Shown here in pieces: positions 1-10,847 of a DNA stretch of 64,000 bases. The notes under the pieces are model-generated. The model searched no databases. It was not told the origin of the DNA and saw only the letters and a list, made by a program, of their open reading frames with translations. Within the stretch, counting starts at the first letter, position 1, and each line of letters starts with the position of its first letter. Source of the DNA: Capra hircus (Eukaryota; Chordata; Mammalia; Artiodactyla; Bovidae); assembly GCF_001704415.2 (NCBI RefSeq), contig NC_030820.1:44250036-44314035 (forward strand), read 5' to 3'. The position numbers and the translations under genes are program-made.

Positions 1-1340
1 CTTCCCTCCAAACTGAAAAGGAGTGACTTTGTGAACAGCTTCTCAGACCCTGTCCCCAGGCAATAGGACTTGCCCGAAAGCCTAGTAAAGAAGAGTTGTT
101 TACATGACACATAAACATTGGTACACGCATCAGACTCTTGTTGAGAAAGTAAACTAATTAGACTGTTGTCACATAGCTTGAACATTAATTGAATTTGGAG
201 GCCTTTGCCACTAATATGTAATAACAGATGGTAAAGTGATAGACCTCTCAAATGGCAGCTTTAAGACCTAAGAGAATATATCATAGAATTGATGAACCTA
301 GTACTTCCGCTTCTGACACGTCACTACAGCATCGTCCCTTCTCCTCTTGACTGACCATCCACTTGTCCACGGTAGCTGAAGGACTGTGTGGCCTTTGGGG
401 ATGGAGCTCAGATTTAGCACATTCTCTTCGTGAGGGCATAAGACACATGGAAGTCTCTAGAATCTGTCACTTGACCTCTTATGGCCAGAGAACATGGGTC
501 TATGTTAACTTCCTTGGAGAACCTGGAGTTAGATGCAGGAAGTATTGTGTGACCATGACATTTTTAATCACTTAGCTGTAACAGTTGGTTCTTTTTAACC
601 CGCTGTTATCTTGGAATCCATAGGGAAAAGAAGTTAGAAAGTGTCTAAGAGCTGATAAAATTTCAGCAGGAAGTATGTGGAAAGGATCAGTGAGCAAAGT
701 GATACATTTGAACCTGGATCAGTTACTGGCTAAGGAATGTATTACACTCTTGGCACCGCCTTGGGGATGTTTCTCCTCCTCTGCTCTCATCCCGTTTGTT
801 TTCCTTTAGAAGAGGAGTGATTAGTCAGGGTCACTGCTTAGAAGCTGTCATCATCTAGGTAACGCATTTCTGTGAGTGCTGTCCTCGTTCCCAGTGGATG
901 TGAATCGCTTGTGCTGGGGCTTGTGTTCTGCTCAGGTGAGCCGCTGGCTCTAGCTCCCCTTTGGGAAAACTCGCTGGTCAACCACCCACAGTCTTCCTTC
1001 CCGACTTTTGCCTACAGCTTCCTACAAATAGAATGTCCTCGTTCAGTATGTCAGTTGGATCATTCGATGAGGTGAATTAATCATCTGTATTCAGAACAAA
1101 AGAAATAATGTATGCAAAGAAAAGCCAAAAATGCAAATTAAGGAAAACATGCATTTTGCTGGCTTTCTTTGATAATCTACTTGCATGTGTTAAAAATAAA
1201 ATAGCACACCAAAGGAAAAAGAGATAATTCAGGGAAATAAAATTTTCAAGTGAAAAATCAAACAAACCAGGGTTTAAGTGTGTCTTCACATTTGGACTTG
1301 AAAGTTCTCAGTTTCTCAGGATTGACAGGATATAGCATCT
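1..1340. other. Unique sequence, no gene recognised
   Basis: Moderately AT-rich sequence with no repeat family or coding exon that I recognise. The open frames here are 63-70 codons and look like chance. It ends at a small L1 remnant. Confidence 0.55.
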
Positions 1341-1615
1341 TTTTCTATTGAAGTATAGCTGACCTGAAGAGCTGACTCATTAGAAAAGACCCTGACACTG
1401 GGAAAGATGGAAGGCAGAAGGAGAGGGGAACGACAGAGGATGAGATGGTTGGATGACATCACCAACTCAATGTACATGAGTTTGAGCAAGTTCTGGGAGA
1501 TGATGAAGGACAGGGAAGCCTGACATGCTGCAGTCCGTGGGGCTGCAAAGAATCAGACATGACTGGGCAACTGAAAAACAACAAATAGCTGATTTACTAT
1601 AGTGTATTAATTTCA
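1341..1615 (-). mobile_element. L1 3'-end remnant, split by a BovB fragment
   Basis: The short stretches 1341-1362 and 1585-1615 read together as the antisense of an artiodactyl L1 3' end (wording of the type TTGAAGTATAGCTGA followed by TTTACTATAGTG). The same wording occurs in the L1 copy at 4676. A BovB tail sits between the halves, so the L1 was there first. The remnant is very short, so the subfamily cannot be named. Confidence 0.6.
1363..1584 (+). mobile_element. BovB LINE, 3'-terminal fragment
   Basis: About 220 bp of the 3' end of BovB, an RTE-clade non-LTR retrotransposon abundant in ruminants. It covers the C-terminal part of ORF2 (Arg/Gly-rich stretch, then the region decoding as WLDDITNS) and the 3' tail with the conserved CAGTCCGTGGGG and GACATGACTGG segments. 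It is heavily 5'-truncated and carries no reverse transcriptase. An 8-bp target-site duplication, ATAGCTGA, flanks it at 1355-1362 and 1585-1592. It is nested in an L1 3' end. Confidence 0.88.
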
Positions 1616-2897
1616 TAACTTCTTTTTAACTATGGGAAAACCCACCACCAGGAAACCCAATGTGAGGTGATATATCCCTCCTTACTAATTCTAACAGGGA
1701 ACCGAATGGTACCCCAAAGGCATGGAAATACCCCAGAACTGCTCACATGCACACACATTGTCATACTAGTCACACTTTACTGGAGAGGTTTTCCTGGAAT
1801 ATCTGTTCTTTGAAAATAGCCTTGTTTCCCTCTCGTGAATGCAAGATGAAGGCAAAGCTCTTGTGATATCATGCTGCGTTTGTCTGTAGCCTTCTTATAC
1901 CCCAGCCTTATGGAAAAACAGTTTGAGCAGGGAAGTCAAGTCATATTTTGTTTCCATTTATCATTTATGCCCCCAACTGTTTCTCACATGGGTGTGAAGT
2001 TCCAATGATACTGGTCAGTTGAGCAACTGGAAACTAAATTATTGAATAGCCTTTTGAAAGCTAAAAGAACTTCTTTATACTATTTTCTTTTTTTTCTCTG
2101 ACTTTCTCATTTTTAGTGTTTTTTATGACATTTCAATTTTTTTATCTAAATAGCAGCATTAACTCTCTTAAGATTCCCAAAATATTATAAACTGACAGTT
2201 CTTTCATGTGGCATTATGCTGTGCTCAGATGACAGAAGCCACGTATGGAACATCCGGCCTTGTTCCATACGAGAAGCCACTCTCTCCCTGTTGGGCGGGG
2301 AAGCCACAGGTCTGCAGTGGAGCCAGGAGGCACTGGGGACTTTTACCAGGAGGAAGTTAGTGGTAATGATGAACACAGGGGTGTTTTTGTGCTGTTGGAG
2401 GACAGGATCATTTTGAGAAAAGCTTATGGTTGGGGGAGATAAAGAAATAGAAATGTTAGAAGTGTTTTAAGGGATAAAAATGGGGCTTGCAGCTTGCACA
2501 ATACTCAGTTTGCATCAATTAACAAGAACTGGGTAGAGACAGAAGAAAGGAAAGACATTTGAGACTGGATAAGGCAAAGATTGATCTCAAAAGCAAAAAG
2601 CCAGCTTTGAAAAGGTTTTAGAAGTCATGATGGAGTTAAAAAATGCTTCTTTTTTTGACTTTGAAACATTCATTTTACTCCAGGGAAATTAGAAATTTCT
2701 TAGAAATGAACTTTACTGGAGCAACGATATGGAAAAATATCTTCACCACAAATAAGTCCACTGTAGAAACCGCTTGGTTCCTCAAGCAGTGGAGCCACTG
2801 ATGCAGAGTGCTTTTGACTCATCCTTGGAAGGGGTGTTCTGTTTGGCTGTGAAGCTGGCACGATATTTTTAGAAATAGTAAAGCTCATGGAGTTTTC
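1616..2897. other. Unique sequence, no gene recognised
   Basis: No repeat or exon recognised. Overlapping open frames of 60-66 codons near 2185-2440 lie on both strands and resemble no protein I know. The sequence becomes T-rich at 2080-2140. Confidence 0.5.
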
Positions 2898-2935
2898 GTG
2901 GAATGTCTTCAGTTCAGTGGAATGTCTTCAGTTCA
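2898..2935. repeat. Perfect 19-bp tandem duplication at a BovB junction
   Basis: GTGGAATGTCTTCAGTTCA occurs at 2898-2916 and again at 2917-2935 with no mismatch. It contains GAATGTCTTCAG, which recurs at 3847-3858 on the far side of the BovB insertion. The unit therefore combines the insertion's target-site duplication with the TTCAG tail of BovB. Confidence 0.92.
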
Positions 2936-3846
2936 GTTCAGTCGCTCAGTCGTGTCCTACTCTTTCCGACCCCATGAATCGCAGCACGCCAGGCCTCCCT
3001 CTCCATCACCAACTCCCAGAGTTTACCCAAACTCATGTCCATCGAGTTGGTGATGCCATTCAGCCATCTCATCCTCTGTCGTCCCCTTCTCCTCCTGCCT
3101 CCAATCCCTCCCAGCATCAGGGTCTTTTCCAATGAGTCAATTCGTCACATCAGGTGGCCAAAGTATTGGAGTTTCAGCTTCAACATCAGTCCTGCCAGTG
3201 ATCACCCAGGTCTGATCTCCTTTAGGATGGACTGGTTGGATCTCCTTGCCATCCAAGGGACTCTCAGGAGTCTTCTCCAACACCACAGTTCAAAAGCATC
3301 AATTCTTCAGTACTCAGCTTTCTTCACAGTCCAACTCTCACATCCATACATGACCACTGGAAAAACCATAGCCTTGACTAGGTGGACCTTTGTTGGCAAA
3401 GTAATGTCTCTTCTTTTGAATACACTATCTAGGTTGGTCATAACTTTCCTTCCAAGGAGTAAGCGTCTTTTAATTTCATCAATGGCTGCAATCACCATCT
3501 GCAGTGATTTTGGAGCCCAGAAAAATAAAGTCAACCACTGTTTCCACTGTTTCCACTGTTTCCCCATCTATTTGCCATGAAGTGATGGGAACAGATGCCA
3601 TGATCTTCGTTTTCTGAATGTTGAGCTTTAAGCCAACTTCTTCATTCTCCACTTTCACTTTCATCAAGAGGCTTTTTAGTTCCTCTTCACTTTCTGCCAT
3701 AAGGGTGGTGTCATCTGCATATCTGAGGTTATTGATATTTCTCCTGGCAATCTTGATTCCAGCCTGTGCTTCTTCCAGCCCAGCATTTCTCATGATGTAC
3801 TCTGCATAGAAGTTAAATAAGCAGGGTGACAATATACAGCCTTGAT
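2932..3846 (-). mobile_element. BovB LINE, 5'-truncated, minus strand
   Basis: About 915 bp of BovB in reverse orientation with its 3' end at the left. It decodes part of ORF2: the palm region (QGCILSPCLFNFYAEYIM), the catalytic YADD box on the minus strand at 3710-3721, and the downstream thumb and C-terminal region to the tail. It lacks the apurinic endonuclease and the N-terminal part of the polymerase. ORF2 is broken by a 4-bp insertion near 3478-3482 (frameshift directly after the residues GDCSH) and a TGA after KKAEY near 3310. The (GTTTCCACT)-type motif near 3539-3563 has one more 9-bp unit than the copy at 6.7 kb. The 12-bp target-site duplication GAATGTCTTCAG lies at 2920-2931 and 3847-3858. 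Confidence 0.95.
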
Positions 3847-3858
3847 GAATGTCTTCAG
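3847..3858. repeat. Right target-site duplication of the inverted BovB
   Basis: GAATGTCTTCAG, identical to 2920-2931 and to 2901-2912. It fixes the 5' (right) end of the minus-strand BovB. Confidence 0.88.
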
Positions 3859-4675
3859 CAGATAACATTTTTAGGGGTGTGTAGAAGTGACCGTTCTGGA
3901 CTGCAGGCTTGAGCTTCTGTCCTGCTCTCCTCGGGGTAGGCCTGGGGTGTGGCTCCACTGCCCCAGGAGGCTCTGGCACAGGGTGGAAATTCTCTCGTGG
4001 CAGCCCACTCCCAGCCCAGGAACACATGGTTCTCCAGGAACACGTGGTTCCCTGGAGAATAGCATGTTGGAATTTCAGAGCTGGGGAGGACTTCTGTGTC
4101 CATTCTCACATGTTCCAGTCCCCAGTGAACCAGTGGAGGTGAGGCCTGGAGTCCAGTGAGCCTGCCCTGGTCAGCCTGAAGTGGCAGTGGGCCCACACCT
4201 GGATTCACCATGTTCCCCACGTCCCCCCACGCCCCTCAGGGCCTCTTATTCCACCAGAGGGAGTAAGGTGGAGCACCACCAGGGTGCGGAAAGCTCTTGC
4301 TCTTTACAAGAGCAATATACGTTTCGCTGAAGCTGGCCGTGGCTTCCTGGGAAGGGCATGGCCTGCTCACCCCACCTCTCTCCTCTCTGAGTGATTCAGC
4401 TCTTCTGTGGAATGGGTGGAGGGAGGATCTCCCTTCCGTGGAAGAACCAGATATGGCCAGACCTCAGCAGGCCTCATCGTTCCAGGGCCTCTCCCACCCC
4501 CAACCCCAGCTCCTTCCCTCTCTCCCATCTGTGACTCGTGATCACACACCACATTTGGCCCCAAACGACATGTGGCCCTCGGTGTCCTCCCAAGTCTAGC
4601 ACAACAACCAAAAGGCAGTAAGACAGCAAGCAAAGCCCACATGCAAAATCCATCTTTCTTTTCTTGTAACAGAGA
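3859..4675. other. GC-rich unique sequence
   Basis: No exon or repeat family recognised. Several overlapping open frames of 60-120 codons occur on both strands, as expected from the GC content. A small duplicated, near-palindromic motif lies at 4017-4058. Confidence 0.5.
4017..4058. repeat. 18-bp tandem duplication and imperfect palindrome around CACGTG
   Basis: CAGGAACACATGGTTCTC (4017-4034) is followed directly by CAGGAACACGTGGTTCCC (4035-4052), 16 of 18 identical. The second unit plus its flanks (CTCCAGG ... CCTGGAG, about 4032-4058) forms an imperfect inverted repeat centred on the E-box hexamer CACGTG. Function is unknown. Confidence 0.75.
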
Positions 4676-5200
4676 GTCTTATTTCTTTTTTAAATTGAAG
4701 TATAGCTGATGTACAGTATTATAATACTTTTAGGTGTACAACATAGTGATTCAAAATTTTTATAGATTATGCACCATTTAAAGTTATTGCAACATAATGG
4801 CTATAGTCCCTGCATTGTAAAATATATCCTTGTTGCTTACTTATTTTATACACATGGTTTTTCTCTCTTAGCCCCCTATCCTTTCTTGCCCCCGCTTCCT
4901 TCTTCCCACTGGTAGCCACTAGTTTCTTCTCTATATTTGTGAATTGGCTTCTGTCTTGTTATATACATCTGCTTGTTTTATTTCTTAGATTCCACACATA
5001 AATGACAAAGTATCTGTCTGTATCAGACTTATTTCACTAAGCACAATACTCTAGCTCCATTTACATTGTTGCAAATGGCAAAATTTTGTTCTTTTTATGG
5101 TTGAGTAGTATTCCATGTGTATGTATACACACACACACACATCTTCTTTTTCCATTCATCTGTTGATAGACACTTAAGTTGCTTCCATGCCTTGGCTATT
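4676..5200 (-). mobile_element. L1 LINE 3' region (left part), interrupted by BovB
   Basis: Antisense of an L1 3' end: the 3' UTR, then the end of ORF2, shown by the typical antisense wording for ORF2 codons near 5098-5115 (GGTTGAGTAGTATTCC). A short (CA)n tract at 5129-5142 lies within it. The element breaks off at 5200 in the phrase that normally continues to GAACATTGGGG, and that continuation appears at 7331 after the BovB. The two L1 parts were once one element. Confidence 0.9.
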
Positions 5201-7327
5201 TGAACTCCTCATTGCCAAACTCAGACTGAAAGTGAAGAAAGTGGAGAAAACCACTAGACCATTCAGATATGACCTAAATCAAATCCCTTATGACTATACA
5301 GTGGAAGTGAGAAATACATTTAAGGGACTAGATCTGATAGATAGAGTGCCTGATGAACTATGGATGGAGGTTCCTGACATTGTACAGGAAACAGGAATCA
5401 AGACCATCCCCAAGAAAAAGAAATGCAAAAAAAGCAAAATGGCTGTCTGAGGAGGCCTTACAAATAGCTATGAAAAGAAGGGAAGTGAAAAGCAAAGGAA
5501 AAAAAGGAAAGATATAAGCATCTGAATGCAGAGTTCCAAAGAATAGCTAAGAGAGATAAGAAAACCCTCCTCAGCGATCAATGCAAAGAAATAGGGGGAA
5601 ACAATAGAATGGGAAGACTAGAGATCCCTTCAAGAAAATTAGAGATACCAAGGTAACATTTCATGCAAAGATGGGCTCAATAAAGGACAGAAATGGTAGG
5701 TAACAAAAGCAGAAGATATTAAGAGGTGGCAAGAATACACAGAAGAATGGTACAAAAAAGATCTTCATGACCCAGATAATCATGATGGTGTGATCACTCA
5801 CCTAAAGCCAGACATCCTGGGATGTGAAGTCAAGTGAGCCTTAGGACGCATCACTAAGAACAAAACTAGAGAAGGTGATGAAATTCCAGTTGAGCTATTT
5901 CAAATCCTGAAAGACGATGCTGTGAAAGTACTGAACTCAGTATGCCAGCATTTTGGAAAACTCAGCAGTGACCACAGGACTGGAAAAGGTCAGTTTTCAT
6001 TCCAATCCCAAAGGCAATGGCAAATAATGGTCAAACTACTGCACGATTGCACTCATTTCACACGCTAGTAAACTGATGCTTAAAATTCTCCAAGCCAGGC
6101 TCCAACAATACATGAACCATGAACTCCCTGATTTCAAGCTGGTTTTGGAAAAAGTAGAGGAACCAGAGATCAAATTGCCAACATCCATTGGATCATCAAA
6201 AAAGCAAGAGAGTTCCAGAAAAACATCTATTTCTGCTTTATTGACTATGCCAAAGCCTTTTACTGTGTGGATCACAATAAACTATGGAAAATTCTTCAAG
6301 AGATGGGGATACCAGGGCACCTGACCTGCCTCTTGAGAAACCTATATGCAAGTCAGGAAGCGACAGTTAGAACTGGACATGGAACAACAGACTGGTTCCA
6401 AATAGGAAAAGGAGTAGGACAAGGCTGTATATTGTCACCCTGCTTATTTAACTTCTATGCAGAGTACATCATGAGAACGCTGGGCTGGAAGAAGCACAAG
6501 CTGGAATCAGGATTGCCGGGAGAAATATCAATCACCTCAGATATGCAGATGACACCACCCTTATGACAGAAAGTGAAGAGGAACTAAAAAGCCTTTTGAT
6601 GAAAGTGAAAGAGGAGAGTGAAAAAGTTGCCTTAAAGCTCAACATTCAGAAAACGAAGATCATGGCATCTGGTCCCAACACTTCATGGCAAATAGATGGG
6701 GAAACAGTGGAAACAGTGGTTGACTTTATTTTTCTGGGCTCCAAAATCACTGCAGATGGTGATTGCAGCCATTGATGAAATTAAAAGACGCTTACTCCTT
6801 GGAAGGAAAGTTATGACCAACCTAGATAGCATATTCAAAAGAAGAGACATTACTTTGCCAACAAAGGTCCATCTAGTCAAGGCTATGGTTTTTCCAGTGG
6901 TCATGTATGGATGTGAGAGTTGGACTGTGAAGAAAGCTGAGTACTGAAGAATTGATGCTTTTGAACTGTGGTGCTGGAGAAGACTCCTGAGAGTCCCTTG
7001 GATGGCAAGGAGATCCAACCAGTCCATCCTAAAGGAGATCAGACCTGGGTGATCACTGGCAGGACTGATGTTGAAGCTGAAACTCCAGTACTTTGGCCAC
7101 CTGTTGCAGAGCTGACTCATTGGAAAAGACCCTGATGCTGGGAGGGATTGGAGGCAGGAGGAGAAGGGGACGACAGAGGATGAGATGGCTGAATGGCATC
7201 ACCGACTCAATGGACATGGGTTTGAGTGGACTCCAGGAATTGGTGATGGAGAGGGAGGCCTGGCGTGCTTCGATTCATGGGGTTGTAAAGAGTTAGACAC
7301 GACTGAGCAACTGAACTGAACTGAGCT
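5201..7327 (+). mobile_element. BovB LINE, longest copy, defective ORF2
   Basis: A 2.1-kb BovB copy. It starts just after the endonuclease domain, in the stretch decoding as KKVEKTTRPFRYDLNQIPYD, and runs through the fingers and palm region, the YADD catalytic box at 6542-6553, the C-terminal region (VVMYGCESWTVKKAEY) and the 3' tail ending in GAACT repeats. ORF2 is split into several frames by stops and indels: a frame ends at 5450, another spans 6267-6566, another 6563-6775 (ending GDCSH after a 4-bp insertion), and another 6696-6947 (ending KKAEY, then TGA). No intact protein is possible. It is nested in an L1, whose two parts lie at 4676-5200 and 7328-7420. About a dozen L1 bases at the insertion point appear to be missing, and no clear target-site duplication is visible. 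Confidence 0.96.
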
Positions 7328-7420
7328 GATGAACATTGGGGTGCGTGTATCTTTTCCAATCAGTGTTTTTGTTTTCTTTGGATATATACTCAGGAGTGGA
7401 ATTGCTGGTTCATGTGATTT
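7328..7420 (-). mobile_element. L1 LINE 3' region (right part)
   Basis: Continuation of the L1 at 4676-5200. It starts with GATGAACATTGGGGTGCGTG and continues through GGATATATACTCAGGAGTGG, standard antisense L1 ORF2 wording. It ends near 7420. Confidence 0.85.
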
Positions 7421-8429
7421 TCTACACAGCTGAGAAACGAGCATATTATTGTATCTTGGATCTGTTTAGTTTTCCAAGGGGTTAATAAATGTTTTGCTCA
7501 TTAGGACTTTGTAAAGAATGTCTGAAGGTCCATAGCGTGATGTTTTGTCATGAGAGCTATAAAACAAAGAATGTGAGATTCCAAATTTCTTTACATGAGG
7601 CCTATAGCATGACCCACCCAGACCAGCTCCCACGTGGAACTGGAGCTGATAGTCATGTCTGAGTCCTGATTAAATGTGGAGATGAGAGACAGCCACCCAT
7701 CCATCTGTCTGGTCCTAGGCTCTCAGGTGGTGGATTGGATATGTTTTTAGCAATTATCCTCAGAATTCAGGATTTTGGAAATTGAGAAACTAGATCAACA
7801 TGTTTTAGTTTTGCTTCTGGAATGTTGACTCAGAAAAAAAAATCATTCTCAGTGAAAAACATTGTCTTGTGCTGTTTCCTGATCCACCTGCGGGGTGGGG
7901 GCTCCCTCATTTATAGCCCACCAGTCACTGATTTCTCAGCCCCCAGGAGGAGTGCCACTATAGTGCAGAGCTCAGCTCTGTACACAGCAGCTTGAAGCGT
8001 GCATCCAGTCTGTGGCACCAGGTTCTCAGGGGTGCCCGGACTCGTTCTCCAGGAGGTCTCATCTAGAACTCATGCTGAATCCCTGGGGAACCTGGAGTTG
8101 GGTTGCTAACATCTGCTGTGTTGAGAAGTTGTGTTTAAGTTGACAGTCACAGTGTATTTATCAACCCAGGGTGCAGCGGGAGGGTAAGGTACCCCTCGAG
8201 TAGGGACTGTGGCAGCCAGGACTTTGGCTCGCTCCCCTTCTCCCCCCATGTTCATCCTCTCGGTGATGGGGCGCTGTCTCCACGGTGAAGCTTCTCTCTA
8301 TATGGACAACCCACAGTGACTGCTTCGGTCCTGGGTCTGTCCTGTATTCCAGATGGTACAGCACACCACCTGTTCAGCGCTCCCACTTAACTGGTCTGCT
8401 GGCATCTCAGAATCAGTACGTCTGAAACT
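7421..8429. other. Unique sequence, no gene recognised
   Basis: No repeat or coding exon recognised. The open frame on the minus strand at 8161-8364 has no recognisable similarity. Confidence 0.5.
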
Positions 8430-9320
8430 CACTAATGCTTTTCTCCTGCCAAAACCCTCTTGGTTCAGCGCTCATGTCTGTCTGTAGCAGTCTTTCTTCC
8501 AGTTGCTCAGGACAGAAACTTGGAGCCCCCTTACCACATTTCTCATGTCACACTTTCAATGCTCCAGCAAACCCTGATACATACCCACATCCGACCACTT
8601 CTCACTGTCACCTGACAACACAGACATGAGCAGTCTAGGTTTCTGATCCAGATTATCACAGTCGTCCTGGCAGGTCTCTGTACTCTCTGTTACAGTCTGT
8701 TCTTGACGTGGCGATCAGAGTCTTTAGGCTGAAAATACAAGTCACCACGTAGCTCAGTAGCTCCCATTTCACTGAGTCGAGTGAAGTTCTGCCCACAGCA
8801 CCCAGCGTTCTCTGGTGCCTGTTCCCTCTTGGCTTGTGACTCTGTCTGTTTGTGGTCACTCCGCATTCTGGCCAGATGCCATCTCACCCTGAGCCCTCCG
8901 TGTCGGACCTTCGGTCCTCCCCTCCTGGCCCTGCTCTCGTTCCCCTCTTCCTACACCCTCCCCGTGACAGTGTGATTGATGGGTATGCACGCCTGTGTGA
9001 GGGTTGCCTCACCCATCAGCATGAAGATCGTCCCTTTTCATTCGCTGGGGTATCTCAAGTGCCAGGAACAGAGATGGCAGGTAGTGGGTGCACGTTCATG
9101 TGTGCTGAATGCATACATGTGCCTGCATGATCACGAGGACCCTGAGGGGCTGGAATTCCATCTCCATACAAGCACATCACTTCTGGCAGAGCCCACCCTC
9201 ACCTTTCCATCTCCCACTTTACTGTGATCCAGACCTTGTGCCCCTTTTAAAGATAATGACCAGCTTGAGTACAGGCATCATGTTTTCCTCTCCTGCGAGC
9301 TCCCCATTTTCCTGATGACC
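8430..9320 (+). mobile_element. Ancient L2 LINE fragment
   Basis: Strongly diverged sequence that follows the L2 3' region in order. The region around 8690-8800 resembles the segment with bases of the type AAGTCA...CTCAGTAGCTCCCATTTCACT. The T/C-rich stretch at 8900-8960 follows. At 9010-9115 comes the L2 3' end, with a GTGCCAGGAACAGAGATGG-like phrase and a GTGCTGAATG-like terminus. A second 3'-end-like phrase at 9225-9300 suggests a duplicate or rearranged end. Assignment is by pattern only. Confidence 0.62.
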
Positions 9321-10847
9321 AGGAATGTCTCCAAGTTCAAAATTCACAGTCAAAGATACTTATTATCCCCACATTTTATTAATAATTCACGTTGTGAAAC
9401 ATTCTAAAGAGTGCTGCAGTGCTGCTGGAATCATGCCTTTCCCCAGACCAAGATGTAAGTGTCCTGACCTTTGACAGTCTTCACCCTACAACCCATGCAG
9501 ACTACAAAACAGGTCTAGAAGGTGTTTTGCTGGAGTTGTGGGTTTTTCTTGAGTTCTTGGCCCCTTTGGGTGTTGTAGCAAATGGGTACACCATGGTCCC
9601 AAGACAGGAACCAGCTCTAAAGAAACCACTTCTGGAGACTGGGGTGCCTGGCATCCCATGGTCTGGCTCTGGCCTGTGAACAGCAGGAGGCTATAAGTCT
9701 TCCCCCTGTGGCCCCCACTGAAGCATGACACAGGACTCGAGAACTCCACCTGGGGACATGCGCCCTGCTTCACTGCAGTGGGAGGCTGTCCAGATGGGAG
9801 GCGAGGCAGCAGTGCCATCTGTGTGTCTCCTCCACCTGGTGCAGGGAGTGGAAACCAGCACTGAAGGGATGTGACTCGGGGGCGGCCTCAGGTGACAGCT
9901 CGTAATTCTTGTATATGAGAGAGTTTTCTAAAGTGAGGACGTGGGTGGGTTTCCCACCATGTTTTCATAACCCACATGGAATTCTCCGGTTGTTCGATGT
10001 GGTTCCTTCCCACATAGATAACTGAGCACAGTGTCGTAGGCGAGAGGGAAGATGCTTCTTTATGGGCAGTAGGGCAGCACTTTCCTCCTTTTCATCCGTC
10101 TCCCTGGAGCCCTGAAGTATGACTCTTCACAGCGCAGTGTTGTCTCCATGGCACGATATTTCTCAGGAAGGATGTTCAGCACTGGTCAGCCTGTGCCGAA
10201 GTCACCATGTAAGTACAGTGTCCACACGGTTTGTGCTTATGGACATGGGTCCTCTGCAGTAAAGCTCTGTTTACAGGACACCTCATCATGTGGGCATGCA
10301 ACGAAAAGAAATGTAGTTCAGTCACAAAGAAGATCACATATGCTGAGCTCCAGTTTATTTAGAAGATTAGCTACATAAGTGGCGCCATGTTCTCTCTGTT
10401 TATATGGTTTCATAGATAAATGCTATGCCCAGAATAGCTCCAAGTGCCTAACAGAGTATGAGAATATCTTCTATTCCAGAGACGTTTTTCATGGGAAAAT
10501 GAAGGATTAATTTGTGTCAGAAATAATAACCATATTGGGTGTACTTGATTGAATTATTAGAAGCAAGTGCATTTTGAGTTGATTTAAATGTTTTCTCCAT
10601 CACTTTGCTATCTGTAATGAGACTAAACTTTTGACTTTGTCTCCTATCTGGAGCAGAATTTTCAGGAAGGAAGGAGATTTTGCAAGGAGGTGGTCGATTG
10701 AACTCCCTCTTTCACCATCATCCTAGAGTGACTGTTTTTTTCTCATATGTACAGACCTGCTCAGAGCTGGGTCAGGCTCTTGTCCAGCCTCAGTGCCCCT
10801 TCATGCTGTGGGCTTTCATCCTTCTATTCTTGTCTGGCCCCTGTTGT
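9321..10847. other. Unique sequence, no gene recognised
   Basis: No exon or repeat recognised. The frames at 9419-9679 (+) and 9486-9818 (-) overlap antisense and have no recognisable domain. Confidence 0.5.

Noticed and set aside
3035..3580. A 181-codon frame, with a near-identical frame on the opposite strand at 6683-7120
   Set aside because: Both are antisense to BovB ORF2. Their mutual similarity reflects the two BovB copies and not a gene family.
6267..6947. Reverse-transcriptase-like frames as a possible domesticated or functional gene
   Set aside because: They are pieces of one BovB ORF2 broken by stops and indels, and the endonuclease domain is missing.
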